Origin: Craspedostauros australis
Lineage: Eukaryota; Bacillariophyta; Bacillariophyceae; Mastogloiales; Achnanthaceae
Assembly (NCBI GenBank): GCA_026770025.1
Contig: JAMXDE010000007.1
Location: 1,116,001 to 1,180,000, forward strand
Direction: 5' to 3'
Length of the DNA: 64,000 nucleotides
Within the stretch, counting starts at the first letter, position 1. Each line of letters opens with the position of its first letter. This document shows, in pieces, positions 11,590-21,790 of the stretch. The position numbers and the translations under genes are program-made. A model generated the notes under the pieces. The model saw nothing but the letters and a program-made list of their open reading frames with translations. It was not told the DNA's origin and made no database searches.

Positions 11590-12080
11590 ATCGGACTGCG
11601 TGTACTGGCTTGGTGGAGTGGAGCAGGGTGTCATACGTACATGTTCCACGTCATCTGGTGTGCAATCAGAAGAAGACGTGATTATTGCGCAGAACTTGAA
11701 GGATGGACATGAAAGACGAACTTTCTCCAAATTGAATTCGATCAGATACCTGCATTGCATTCCAATCGTCCGACAGAGAGAGAGAGGACAAATTGGCATC
11801 GAGTGTGGGAAGAATCCAGAATACTCCCTCGAGAGAGACAGAGCTGTCCCGCACACGGATTGATCGATCGCTGCTGTCTTCGACACGAGTAGCAGTGGTA
11901 GATTGACAGAGCAGGGCATCTACACTTTAGGAATAACGATGCAGCAAAGCAAAGTATTCATGAAAAATGCGAGGAGCAATGATACTTCTAATCAGTCCTT
12001 CTACGTACAAGTTGTGGCGGTCGCAACGGACGAGACTCCAAAGGATTGTCATGCGGCAACCCGTGCTTCGCTGCACCCAA
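11590..12080. other. Convergent spacer
   Basis: A 491-nt tail-to-tail spacer between the ceramide synthase and BAP31-like genes. I see no gene. It should hold both 3' ends. Confidence 0.6.
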
Positions 12081-12662
12081 TCAATCCTTCTTCTTGTCGT
12101 CGCCGCTCTTCCGAATGGTCTTCATCTCAATGTTGGTGCTCGTATCCTTGCCCTTCTTCTCCTTCTTCTTCGACCCGCTGTCTGCGACAGCCGAGTCCAC
12201 CGCCTGCCCGGCATTGCTGGATGTGATACGCTCGCATTCCGCCTCCAGCTCCACGCTCTCCTGCATCAGCTGCGTCAGCCTCCCGATGACGAACAGCAGC
12301 GTGAATGAAAAGCCGGCAAGGTACATGTTGCGCTCCGCCTTGTACTTGCGTTCCTTGTCGTGCATGTGGTCATGCGCCGTGTGGGGATCTCCGCGATGCA
12401 CCCACGAAGTGCCACCGTACTCCTCCACCATGCGCGCCACGATGCGCCCGTGCGCAAAGTAGCTCTCCAGGAAGGCAAACACCAAGCCGATGCCCACGAA
12501 GAGGATCGGCTTCGAGAGCCGTTCGCCCAGCTTCAGCGGCGAGATCACCTTGCGCGCCAAATAATTCCGGATTTTGCGCGGCACCGGGATCACCAGCACC
12601 AGCGTGACGAACAGCTCGGCGATGAGGAAGAAGAAGACGCTGGTCCAGATCAACGATGCCAT
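12081..12662 (-). CDS. BAP31-like ER membrane protein
   Basis: This 193-residue protein starts at an ATG (MASLIWTSVFFFLIAELF) in the usual BAP31 position; the open frame further upstream has no homology. Three N-terminal membrane segments are seen at about 5-25, 45-65 and 110-130. The BAP31 signature KAERNMYLAGFSFTLLFVI follows a His-rich loop. The C-terminal part is charged, with a short coiled-coil tendency, a Lys-rich stretch and a final KKKD retrieval signal. BAP31 proteins act as cargo receptors and chaperones for membrane proteins leaving the ER. The cytosolic coiled coil is much shorter than in animals. Identity as a family member is secure; cargo is unknown. Confidence 0.87.
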   Translation of the reverse strand: MASLIWTSVFFFLIAELFVTLVLVIPVPRKIRNYLARKVISPLKLGERLSKPILFVGIGLVFAFLESYFAHGRIVARMVEEYGGTSWVHRGDPHTAHDHMHDKERKYKAERNMYLAGFSFTLLFVIGRLTQLMQESVELEAECERITSSNAGQAVDSAVADSGSKKKEKKGKDTSTNIEMKTIRKSGDDKKKD

Positions 12663-13124
12663 GGTGCAAAATGTACGCTCTTGGGTATGGTATGGCAGTC
12701 TTGTATTCAGGTGTGCTTGTGTGCTCTGTGTGGATGGAGACAATGGGGAGGGACGGTTCGATGGGTCTCTGATTGCTTGCTGTTGCGCGTACGGCCTACG
12801 ACCTGTTTGTGCTCGCCAAGATGTCCTCTGTTGTTGGCAGTGACCATCGGGTGTTCGCAACGTGACAATTGGGTGGGGAGAATCCTTTGGAGTCGTGGAC
12901 TCTTCAGATCGTGGCCGAGAGACTCGTTGTTCGACTCGATGGACTCGGTTGTACTCGACTCGCGGCATGGCTACAAGTGCACGCTCGGCATGACCGACAC
13001 TCACGACTGCTCTTCCTCTGTCGCAACACGGGCGTCCTTGCAGAATCAAATGTAGGAAAGGGACACCACTGCCTTTAATGAACTCATTGCTATGTATTCT
13101 AGGAGGAGCTATTCGACAGCTCTG
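12663..13124. other. Spacer
   Basis: 462 nt between the BAP31-like start and the 3' end of the methyltransferase gene, both on the minus strand. It holds the BAP31-like promoter. I see no gene. Confidence 0.5.
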
Positions 13125-15026
13125 TCACCGTTTCTTTCGTCGCAAATCACGCAATGCGCTGCGGCTCCGAGCAACGTCGCAATTTGGGATGCCCCGATAC
13201 GCCATCTGAATCAGCTTGTCATTCTGCTGCGCCGTTCCACCCCACACGTACCACATGGAGACGAAGGGCGACGACTTCTTATGCACGTCGCTCTTCTTGG
13301 CCTTTCGGAAGGCTGGTGGTGGAAGGTACACGTAGCGCTTGCGCGGCACGATGTAGAATGGTCGGATGTGGGATGTGCATGAGATATAGTAGTCCTTGCG
13401 GTGCACCCATTGCGGCATCAGCAAGAACCACGGCCGCTGCCCGAAGGAGGAAGATGTGATGTGCTGCATCAGCTTTTCGATGTGGTCGCCGCTGTAGGGT
13501 GGATTGGTGACGAAGATATCGAACTGGGGATATCTCGATTTGGACTTCCACACCTGGTAGCAGTCTTCTTTTTGGTTGTAGACGTTGCGGAAGCCCAGCT
13601 CGTTCAGGTGCTGAACCACCGTTCCATTGCAGAAGTAGGGATCGTAGACAGTTGGACCGTCTCTCTTGCGGGAGGATGTTGCTGTTGCTGCTTGGAGCAA
13701 CCGTTGGACGTCCTTGTAGGCTTGGAACGGCGATTCGCAGTGATCATCAGGGTCTACCTCGAATGGGAACGGCGTCGCAGCCGTGGCATCATGATCCGTC
13801 GGCTGAGCTTGTTGCACTGCGGTCATTGCTATTGATGTTGTTGCATTAGTATCATGGCAGTTGTCGAGTCCATTGTCGAGTTCATTTGGTTCCAGGTTGG
13901 ATAGAGCATGGGCGCAATCGCACGTGTGCAATAGTCCGTATTGGTGCATGGGGGTAACAAATGAAGCAATATCATGCGACACGATAAATGGGAGATGGGA
14001 ATGATGGAAAGGCTATTGAGAATATTTCTGTCGTGCAGTCGATTCAAATATCACACCCGCCAATCCTTTGGCCAGAACATGGTTAAGTGAAGGGGCCGTG
14101 ACAGGGTGGAGCAAAGGAAGAACCATGCAACCTGACATTTTGCCGGGAAGCTGCTCTCCCAATCTCCACTCACCACGAACCCCTTCCCCATGCCGACCGT
14201 TGCTCTTGCATGATATTTGACCGGTAGTTGGATCATAGGAAGGCCCGGAGGCCAAAGTTCCACTCCGGCTTCGATACATGCTTGGCATTGCGTGTTGAAC
14301 TCGCGTGCTTGTTTCGGTCTTCGCTCCTGTGTCGCTGTGATGATGGCGTGCCCGTGCCACTGCGATTGCATACTCGTACAACAGCAAGCAACACAAGAAT
14401 TCGGACATACCTTCTCCGTCCCTTCTATCCCCATCTACGGATGCTGCGTCGAGCACGATGTTTCCATCTATCAACTTCCCAATCTGCTTGTGAGTTCCAT
14501 GATCTGTCCGTGCTAAGGCAGAGTACACGTTGCCAGACACCTCATCCACTAAGACCATTTCACCATCTATCATTCGTCCTTCCATATTGGGCGATGCGTC
14601 CTTGTTTCCAACTGAGTTGTTGCTGCCGCTGCTGCTCGTTGCTGTAATGTCTGTGCCAGTTGCTTGTTCTGCGTTCGCCTTCCTCTTTTTCTTCTTTTCC
14701 TTTTTTCGTTTCTTCTTCAACTGCTTGCGCTCGCTGCGACGGACTTCGTCACCATTCGTCTCACCACCATCATCATCATTGTTGTTGGCGTCAATGGCAC
14801 GGGGAGATGAGGTTGGGACTGATCTCTGCTTGTCAGGAAGCGATGCAGTTGAATCTTCAAGCACAGAGACAGACGCTGTCAAACGGCGCTTCGAGGAGTC
14901 ATGACGAGTGCTGGTATCGGCAGCACCATGGCCCTGACCTTCGGTCTCATTCAAGACGTCGGCATCATCGCTGCGCCGCCTCTTCTTCTGTTTCTTTCTC
15001 TTCGTCTTCTTGGAGGTCTTGGTCAT
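13125..15026 (-). CDS. NPPY-motif SAM-dependent methyltransferase with basic N-terminal extension
   Basis: The proposed model has three exons (15026-14411, 14334-14174, 13802-13125) and introns of 76 and 371 nt, giving 484 residues. The N-terminus is extremely basic (KKTKRKKQKKRRR, later KKKRKKEKKKKRK) and probably directs nuclear or nucleolar entry. The C-terminal 220 residues form a Rossmann methyltransferase. YDPYFCNGT (312-319 region) is the SAM-binding loop, and TNPPYSGDH (Asn359-Tyr362) is the NPPY catalytic motif of amino-methyltransferases acting on adenine or glutamine. A middle segment has two similar stretches (MIDGEMVLVD, LIDGNIVLDA). Exon 3 could start at other AG sites; the chosen one keeps phase and follows a CTAAT branch-like site. 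The substrate is unknown. It is divergent from the CAP-Gly-like gene. Confidence 0.72.
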
Positions 15027-15869
15027 CTCATCTCACCTTCATCATGGATCGAGTGTCCAGGCGCAGGTGTGGTTGCCGTGATGCGTGGGCATGGCTCGTT
15101 CCGTGCCGGTTGTCTTCTGTTGGGTTTGTGGCTCTGAGGTTTGATGTGTTGCTGCACTCGCATGGGTGCGTGTGCTGCGACGAATCAAGCGCATCTCTCC
15201 GCAGTTGCGCGTAAATCTTTGCCTGGACCTTTGCCGAATGTTGTTGTTCGGTTTTTTGGTCGATTGGCTGGTTGGAACAAGACGTATCTTTCGGATGACG
15301 GACCGACTGACACTCGTCATCAAGAACACTTTGTTCGTTTGTCCGTTCCACGAATGTGCGTGCACCTTCGCACATCCAGATTCTCAGTGGCTTCAGGGCA
15401 TGTCTGTGCGGTTCTGCGAGGAAATCACAGAAACAGAACAGGAATCAACAAAAGAACAAATGGAAGGGTTTCAGTCGTCAAGTGCGTCGACAAGGGGAAA
15501 GAGAGAGAGCCACGACTCAACACTCGTCGCGGTCCAACACGGCGGAATACGTGCACGCGCTGGATTCATGCATTGCGATGAAGGATTTGTGCGAACAAGA
15601 TCGCTGTTGATGATGGTAGTGGCACAACATGGCTGACAGAACACACATTCCTTTCCTGAAGATTCCACAAAACGGGTTTCATTCAAGTCAACACTCGCGG
15701 CCCTCACACATCAGAGAAGGGGAAAGGATCCACAACATATAGTAGATACGCGTCCTATTCATACCTCCTCGTACTCGAAATCGTACGAGTGTCTGTATCT
15801 GTATCTGTATCCGTCAGCACTCATTCCAGTGGCTTCGAACGAGCGTTGTTGGCGAGGCATACGGGCACC
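15027..15869. promoter_or_regulatory. Divergent promoter region
   Basis: An 843-nt head-to-head spacer between the methyltransferase and CAP-Gly-like genes. No gene is evident. Near 15766-15790 it contains a GTACTCGA...CGTACGAG cluster related to the recurrent TACTCGTAC motif. Confidence 0.4.
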
Positions 15870-18572
15870 ATGGAGGAAGATACCGCCCCCGACATCAGCC
15901 GTCCGGCCACGCTCATGATTGCTGGCAATGAAGACGATGGCGGACGTGCGGCGGAAGCCACAGCTGCAGGTGAACCAAGACGGAATGATGTTCATGATCC
16001 GAACACGGGTGTGGATGCCATCATGAACACAGTGCCACTGGCAAGGCGATCGAACCGAAGAAGATCAGGCGGCCGTGCCGTGAATACATACATGATAAGC
16101 TTTGCCGCAAGCAAGTCTCGACCTTACATTGGACAGCGAATATTGGTCAAGTATGAAATCGATAAACACCGAGCAGAGGGCGTTGTTAAGTATGTTGGGC
16201 CCGTGCACGTGGTGGGAAGAGGCATCATGGTTGGCGTCACCATGGATTCACCAGTTCAACAACACCGCCGTGTCGAAGGCGAAGCCCTGGGCGGTTTCAC
16301 ATACTTCAAAAGCCCCCCTGGTACCGGCGTGTTTGTCTCCCTGGATATGGCGTATCCTGGTCCTGCTGCGAGTCGAACTCGTCGCCACCAGATCGCATCT
16401 TCCACCATAAGCGATGTCACTCATCTCCTACCCAACAGCGCACACGTTCAATCTGCCTTTCTCCGTGATGACTTCTTGGACTGGCGCAGAAACATCTTTC
16501 ACAGAAACGCCGACGAAGGCGATAGTGCAGAAGGCGGTGTCGAGGCTGACGACGTGAACGACGACGACATGGACGACAACGACCACAACCACTTGTCCAA
16601 TGAAGATGCCTCAGCTGATGGCACTTCTTGGGACCAGAACATCATGCGCCGGCTGTACTCCAATTTCCAACCACCGCACGATGCTGCCAGTCCAAGTGAC
16701 CAAGTCCGTAACCCAAAGGTGTTGATCCCGACCCTTTCCCACGCAACCTTCATGGAGCAATTCAAACTGTTCCTGGAAAAGGTATTCCAGTTCCTCAACT
16801 TCCAGCTGAAGCGCTGCCGTTTGCTTAAACGGTACGAGCGCACGTCTTCCCTATCTACTTCCGCTCGTTCTCTCGGTGCTTCCGACCCCGCCATTGTCGG
16901 CTTCGGAGTTGGTTGCGTTCTGGACGTCATTCAGCTGCGCGAACTCCCACACAGCCGTCTTGACATCTATGAGATTGGGGCTGTGTGGACCCTTTGCAGG
17001 GGCTTCATGGAAAGGCTTGAAGGAGCTTTCAACCTTCACAGCCAAGTAGATGCAGTTGCAGATCTTCGAACTACATTGCTTTTCCACGCGTCTACGGTAG
17101 TCGAGCGCACGTGTTCAGAAGTTCAAAAGGACGTCAATGAGGCAAAGGTGTTCCTGCTCGATGTCGGGGAGCCTTTCATGCCTTTCAAGACCGTAGACTC
17201 AACTCCAAGCAACAATGCCGTCGACAACAACATCGATAACCTCGGCACGAATCAAGTCTCGAGCACATGCTTCCCACGGACCTTGGTGGCCGCAGGATCA
17301 AAACTCCGACTTTACCTCCCAGACCGAGGCTCGGCACCGATTCTGGATTCCATCTTGTCCACACTCGATGGCCTATTCGACCTGTGGGACAGCATGGAGC
17401 CGATGAAGATGAAGATCGCAGTCAAATTGATCAGCCTCATCCGTGCGCTTCAGGCGCATCGACCTGCAAAACCAGCCATGTCCTTGAGCCGGCGCAGTCT
17501 CAAAGAATCACTCTTTGTGTACTGGTACTGCGTAGTGGTGGTGTACAAGCCAATGAAGCAGCTGCAAGAATGCATCCAGAATGGCTTCACGACAGAACGC
17601 GATGAGCTTCTGCGCGACACGGACGCCCTGTCCACCGCTTGCGAGTCCGACATCGCCAATGCGCTCTCCGAGATCATTGAGTTCGCAAAGGTGTTCACCG
17701 AAACCGTTTTGGCGACGAGGCACCTGCGCTTGTTTCCCGAAGCGACTGCAGGAAACATGAAGTCCGATTTCGAGGCGTGCATGGACAGGGTATCGAGCCT
17801 GTTCGTCTTCCTCCATCACGACCTGGGCGACACGATTCTCCACCCCAATCATAAAGACATCATCTTCCACCGTCTATTCCGGTTCGTCGACGAGGAGATG
17901 TCGGCAGCACTGATCCGGGACGAAGAGACCGCAGGCACAACGGGCCCTGGAAGCTGGCAGGGACAGCCAGGTAGTCGTGTGGTGCATCTGATGAAGATGA
18001 CCCAACAGTTTGCCGATTCTGTGAATGTGCTCACGGTCTCCTTCCGTTTCGATTTTGCCTTCATCAACATGATCAGGAACAAACACGAAACAGGGACGCC
18101 ATTCTCCGAGCAGCAGGTTCTGGAGAGGTTGGTGAATCTCCGGCTGGACGATAGACGCCGAACTGCAGCATGTTCCTACATGGATATGCTTCAAGAATCA
18201 TCACCGTTCTCACTCCCATTCTCGCCCACTGCCGATGGACGCGGTGGGGTAACATCAAGATTCCCCATCCACCTGGACGACTTCTTGGAGCTCAAACGGA
18301 AGTCCAAGGAGCCCGATCGAACTCCAAATGAGCAGGTCGATTCTTCCGAGGAAGATGACAGCCGTTTCGAGTCCGATTCAGCAAGCAGCTACACCTACAA
18401 CGATGAGGAAGTCGAAGACGAGGACGACGCTGCCAGTGCATCATCGGTGCAGGACAATGGATCTATTGTACTCGTCAACAGAGAGATCACAACGGTAGCC
18501 ATGCTTGAAGTGCAAGACGATGGTGACATGTCATTCGACGATAGCTTGGACTATGACGAGTACAAGAAATGA
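15870..18572 (+). CDS. Large protein with divergent CAP-Gly-like domain
   Basis: This single-exon gene encodes 900 residues. The ATG at 15870 has a strong context (CACCATGG); 27 earlier in-frame codons begin at a GTG and are ignored. Residues about 85-160 resemble a CAP-Gly domain: IGQRILVKYEIDKHRAEGVV, VVGRGIMVGVTMD, then GGFTYFKSPPGTGVFVSLD. The tubulin-tail-binding GKNDG loop is replaced by unrelated residues. The central 500 residues are predicted helical, with hydrophobic patches but no clear transmembrane helix, and match no family I know. The C-terminus is acidic and disordered (EEDDSRFESDSASS, EVEDEDD). A microtubule link is suggested only by the CAP-Gly-like part. Confidence 0.65.
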   Translation: MEEDTAPDISRPATLMIAGNEDDGGRAAEATAAGEPRRNDVHDPNTGVDAIMNTVPLARRSNRRRSGGRAVNTYMISFAASKSRPYIGQRILVKYEIDKHRAEGVVKYVGPVHVVGRGIMVGVTMDSPVQQHRRVEGEALGGFTYFKSPPGTGVFVSLDMAYPGPAASRTRRHQIASSTISDVTHLLPNSAHVQSAFLRDDFLDWRRNIFHRNADEGDSAEGGVEADDVNDDDMDDNDHNHLSNEDASADGTSWDQNIMRRLYSNFQPPHDAASPSDQVRNPKVLIPTLSHATFMEQFKLFLEKVFQFLNFQLKRCRLLKRYERTSSLSTSARSLGASDPAIVGFGVGCVLDVIQLRELPHSRLDIYEIGAVWTLCRGFMERLEGAFNLHSQVDAVADLRTTLLFHASTVVERTCSEVQKDVNEAKVFLLDVGEPFMPFKTVDSTPSNNAVDNNIDNLGTNQVSSTCFPRTLVAAGSKLRLYLPDRGSAPILDSILSTLDGLFDLWDSMEPMKMKIAVKLISLIRALQAHRPAKPAMSLSRRSLKESLFVYWYCVVVVYKPMKQLQECIQNGFTTERDELLRDTDALSTACESDIANALSEIIEFAKVFTETVLATRHLRLFPEATAGNMKSDFEACMDRVSSLFVFLHHDLGDTILHPNHKDIIFHRLFRFVDEEMSAALIRDEETAGTTGPGSWQGQPGSRVVHLMKMTQQFADSVNVLTVSFRFDFAFINMIRNKHETGTPFSEQQVLERLVNLRLDDRRRTAACSYMDMLQESSPFSLPFSPTADGRGGVTSRFPIHLDDFLELKRKSKEPDRTPNEQVDSSEEDDSRFESDSASSYTYNDEEVEDEDDAASASSVQDNGSIVLVNREITTVAMLEVQDDGDMSFDDSLDYDEYKK

Positions 18573-19054
18573 GCGGCAATGGCATTACCATGTCAGAGTG
18601 CCGTCCACCTCGTTCCTCACACGATGCGCATCATACCATACTCACAGCCTCTGTACTCGTACGTTAGAGCACTGCATACTAATCTCATCATAGAACTGCC
18701 AAAGGAGGCCTGGTTCCATTCGCATCCAGAGCTTGAACACATCTACGATACTATGTAGTGCTAAATACGTAGGCACTCAATACATCATCCGAGTGTGATG
18801 ACGGTGGCGTGTTATACTCGAACAGTAGCGCAAGAGCACATTATCGGGCAGGGGTTGGTGTTATTATTGATTCTCTAAGGTTTGATTGGCGATGTTCTCG
18901 GGGTGGACCATCAATCTCCTGCTTCACTGTGCTTGATACCCACTGCACGGAGCAAAAGCAAGACAAGGCGCAAAGAACGGTAGTGCATGGGACAGGCAGG
19001 TTGGGCAGTGTGAGAGTGAGTAGAACAGAGTAGAGCATGATGCGATGGTAGCCA
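18573..19054. other. Convergent spacer
   Basis: This tail-to-tail region follows the CAP-Gly-like stop. It contains GTACTCGTAC at 18653-18662. The distal part may include a last exon of the prolyl hydroxylase gene: a frame from 19026 to a stop at 18841 can be joined in phase through an acceptor at GAGTACAG. Otherwise nothing is recognised. Confidence 0.4.
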
Positions 19055-20861
19055 TCACGACAACGCACGACATTCCAAAAGAGATCGACTCCTGCAAACA
19101 TCGCTGTACTCATACAGCGCAGAATACTCTGGCCCAGGCCAGAACAACACAGCATTTGGTTGGTGCTTACGTGTGTTGAAACTCGTCCAGGGCGATCTTC
19201 CATCGACCCCGTGCCGGATCCATTGCGTGACAATCTTCTTCTCTCCTTCGTAGATGGGACATCCGGAGTGCTCGGTGAGTTCATTGTCCGTCACTCTGGT
19301 GTCAGGGTCGATGTAGCTGAAGAAGACTGCAGCGCCTGGCTCTGGCTTGACATGGACGTTGGCCTTTTGGAAGTTGGTGTGTCCGCCATGTTCAGGGAGC
19401 GTGCTGTACTCATGCATGTGAATAAGTGTTTGCATGTACCATAGGCCATCGACGTGACAGCAGGATAAAATAGGCAAGGAAACGAAACAACATGGGTGAG
19501 CTTCTTCTCAATCAAGTGTACGACTCGTACATACATGACGCTGTGATGGCACTCCTGTACTACGCCACGCATGATATGGAACACTCGCGGTGCCCTTGAC
19601 AAAGTGGATACGGTCGTGCGCCTGAAAGCAGCCCGATCGTCGGACAGAGCACAATGATGCCAAGAGAATGAACTCACCAGTAAATGACCATCGTCGCCAT
19701 ACGTGCGCCGTGCTGGTGCTTCACGCCCTTGCAATTCCCGTCGCAATGCGGCGTGTACCGATCGGGCGTCGTGTCGTTGTAGCCACGTCCAAAGTACTGA
19801 ATGGACATCAAGTTCTCCTGTCCGAAATGCGTGAGGTTGAGCCCGGGCAGGACGTGGTTGGCATAATCGTAGACGCGTCGCGACAAGGTCGCCACGAGGT
19901 CTCCTTCTGCTTCCTTTTGCCATTTGGGGCTGATCCCGGCCTGCATGGCTTTTCGGTTTTCGGATTGGCGCGAACCGCCCTTGCCGTCGGCGACAGTGGC
20001 GTGATGCAACTTGGGCTGGGCTGCGTCTTCCATGGCTTGACATTCGTCGGGCGATGCAAAGTTCTGAACGAGGTGGATGCGGCTGGCGGGACGATCCAGC
20101 TTGACGTGAACAGGACGCGTGACGCCGTCCCGTTCGCTGGTCCACTGTCGGACTTCGACGTCAGGGCTCGATGGCAAGTCGGCGATGAGGCAAGTGACAT
20201 TCTCCATCTGATCGGAGACGACCACTCGCAGATCCTCCTGGAAGAAGACTTCATCATTCCAGTGCCTGATGCTGGATGCCGCCTTGCGATTCAAGCAGCC
20301 GATGTAGCCATCAAAGGAACCTGGCAGGTGCTGGCGGCAATGGTCCATGTTGACGGAGTTGGGATCGTTCTGTTTGTCGTAGGTGTAGGACAGATCGACT
20401 TCGCTCGCATCCCTGCTGCCGGTTCCAGTGTCGGCACCACCATTCGGAGGAGCATCGGCATTGCCCACAAGCGTCTCGATCTTCATCTTCTCCAGGATCT
20501 GCACTGTCTGGGTCTCATCGGACGTGACAGCCACGTACCCCACCGAGCAGGTTTGATCTTCTCTGCTGCCGCACGTCCCAGTTTCCGGGTCAGGCACCTC
20601 CCGGATTTCAAAGCTGTGACCAGAAAAGCTGTTGAAATGCGTGTTGGAATGCGAAGGCAATGCTGCCTGCATGAGATGTGGTTCCTTGGTCTTGGGGTGC
20701 AACCAGTAGATGGCGACCGGTCCCGGACTCCAGTTGTGAAAGATGACGTTTGCCTCGATGGCACCACCCGCATGAGATGAAGATGCCAGCATCAACACCC
20801 AAGCGAACGTCCATGCCAACCAGATGGCCGAGCTTGTGGTGGCAGTAACTGAAGCGGTCAT
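19055..20861 (-). CDS. Secreted prolyl 4-hydroxylase with VHL-like N-terminal domain
   Basis: Exon 1 is 20861-19678, exon 2 is 19403-19171. The first splice creates MVIYC-TLPEHGGHTNF. A signal peptide (about 1-31, cleavage near SSSHA) leads to a segment at about 36-115 with VIFHNWSPGPVAIYWL and a later SFSGHSFEI. This resembles the beta domain of VHL. The catalytic 2OG-Fe(II) domain is at about 255-470: His372-x-Asp374 (TPHCDG), His440 (EHSGC) and Lys450 bind iron and 2-oxoglutarate. It hydroxylates prolines in secreted proteins in the ER/Golgi. After 19171 a GTAAGC donor suggests one more intron, so the C-terminus is uncertain. Read-through stops at 19055; a third exon ending at 18841 is possible. 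Confidence 0.87.
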
Positions 20862-21790
20862 GGTGTGGAATTTGATTCTTGGTCGCAGGTCAGATGCAAT
20901 TGAATTGAATGCTGCTGAATTGAATCGAATTGACTGCCGATCTGCGGTTGTTGATCCTCCTTGGCAGCGACTTCGACTTCGGCTTCGACTTTGATTGTTC
21001 CTTTGGTTCTTTGTTGCAACGGATCAGAATGTAATGGAACGGAATGCAATGCAATTGAATTGAAGCGATGTGGACTCTTCCTTCGGTGTTGCTCTCATGT
21101 TGCTCTTCTCTTGGTGTCTTCTGGGCGCAGTTCGCAGTCTTCGTGCTGTGGTTCCGTCTGCTCAAGAAACACCGAAGCGTTGTGGTCATTTTCCTTCGAA
21201 TTTTGTGTGACGGGTCGTTCGAATCGCAGAAATGGAGCCGTTGAGTTCTCGACACCCGGATATAGGTATATGTGATTTGTATCTAGCTTCAGAGCTAAGA
21301 TAGCTTCTTGAAGATGTTTGGTATCCGAACACCAAACACAGTGTTTTCTTGTTGGCATCAACCGGCGTTTGGGCGTCACGTTGTGGCCATCATGTTCCTT
21401 GTGGAACCCTGGATGTGGGCAACGTGTGTGGACTTCGACATCCATCACCAACACGGAGAAGAAATGCATCAAAGTCTGCATCCCCGAAAAGGTTTCCACT
21501 CCACTCCACGATTATTCCACTCTTGAAGTATCGTATGGCATTGTGTCTGTCGTCTCCAACTACACCAACGTTGACAGGAGGACTCCACGTTCACCGTTGA
21601 CAAATCATCGACGACAGCTCTGTGGTCAACCATAACGCAAGCACAAGTGGATCATCTCATCCCCTCTCTGACCTGCCGAAACAAGAATCCGAACAGCCAA
21701 TCAAGCGATCCTTTGTCTCTTCATCCCACATTCACATACTTTCACGTACATCCATTCTTTGCGTCTCTCTCCAGAACACACGCACACACC
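20862..21790. promoter_or_regulatory. Divergent promoter region
   Basis: A 929-nt head-to-head spacer between the prolyl hydroxylase gene and the acidic membrane protein gene. No gene is recognised. The sequence near 20890-21065 is rich in short AATTGAAT-like repeats. Confidence 0.4.

Noticed and set aside
14013-14410. Read-through C-terminus of methyltransferase exon 1
   Set aside because: A GTATGT donor at 14410 and acceptor at 14335 give a coding-like second exon in another frame and lead in phase to the catalytic domain.
21217-21225. GTTCGAATC resembling a tRNA T-loop box
   Set aside because: Flanking bases do not form a T-stem and no D- or anticodon arm is present.
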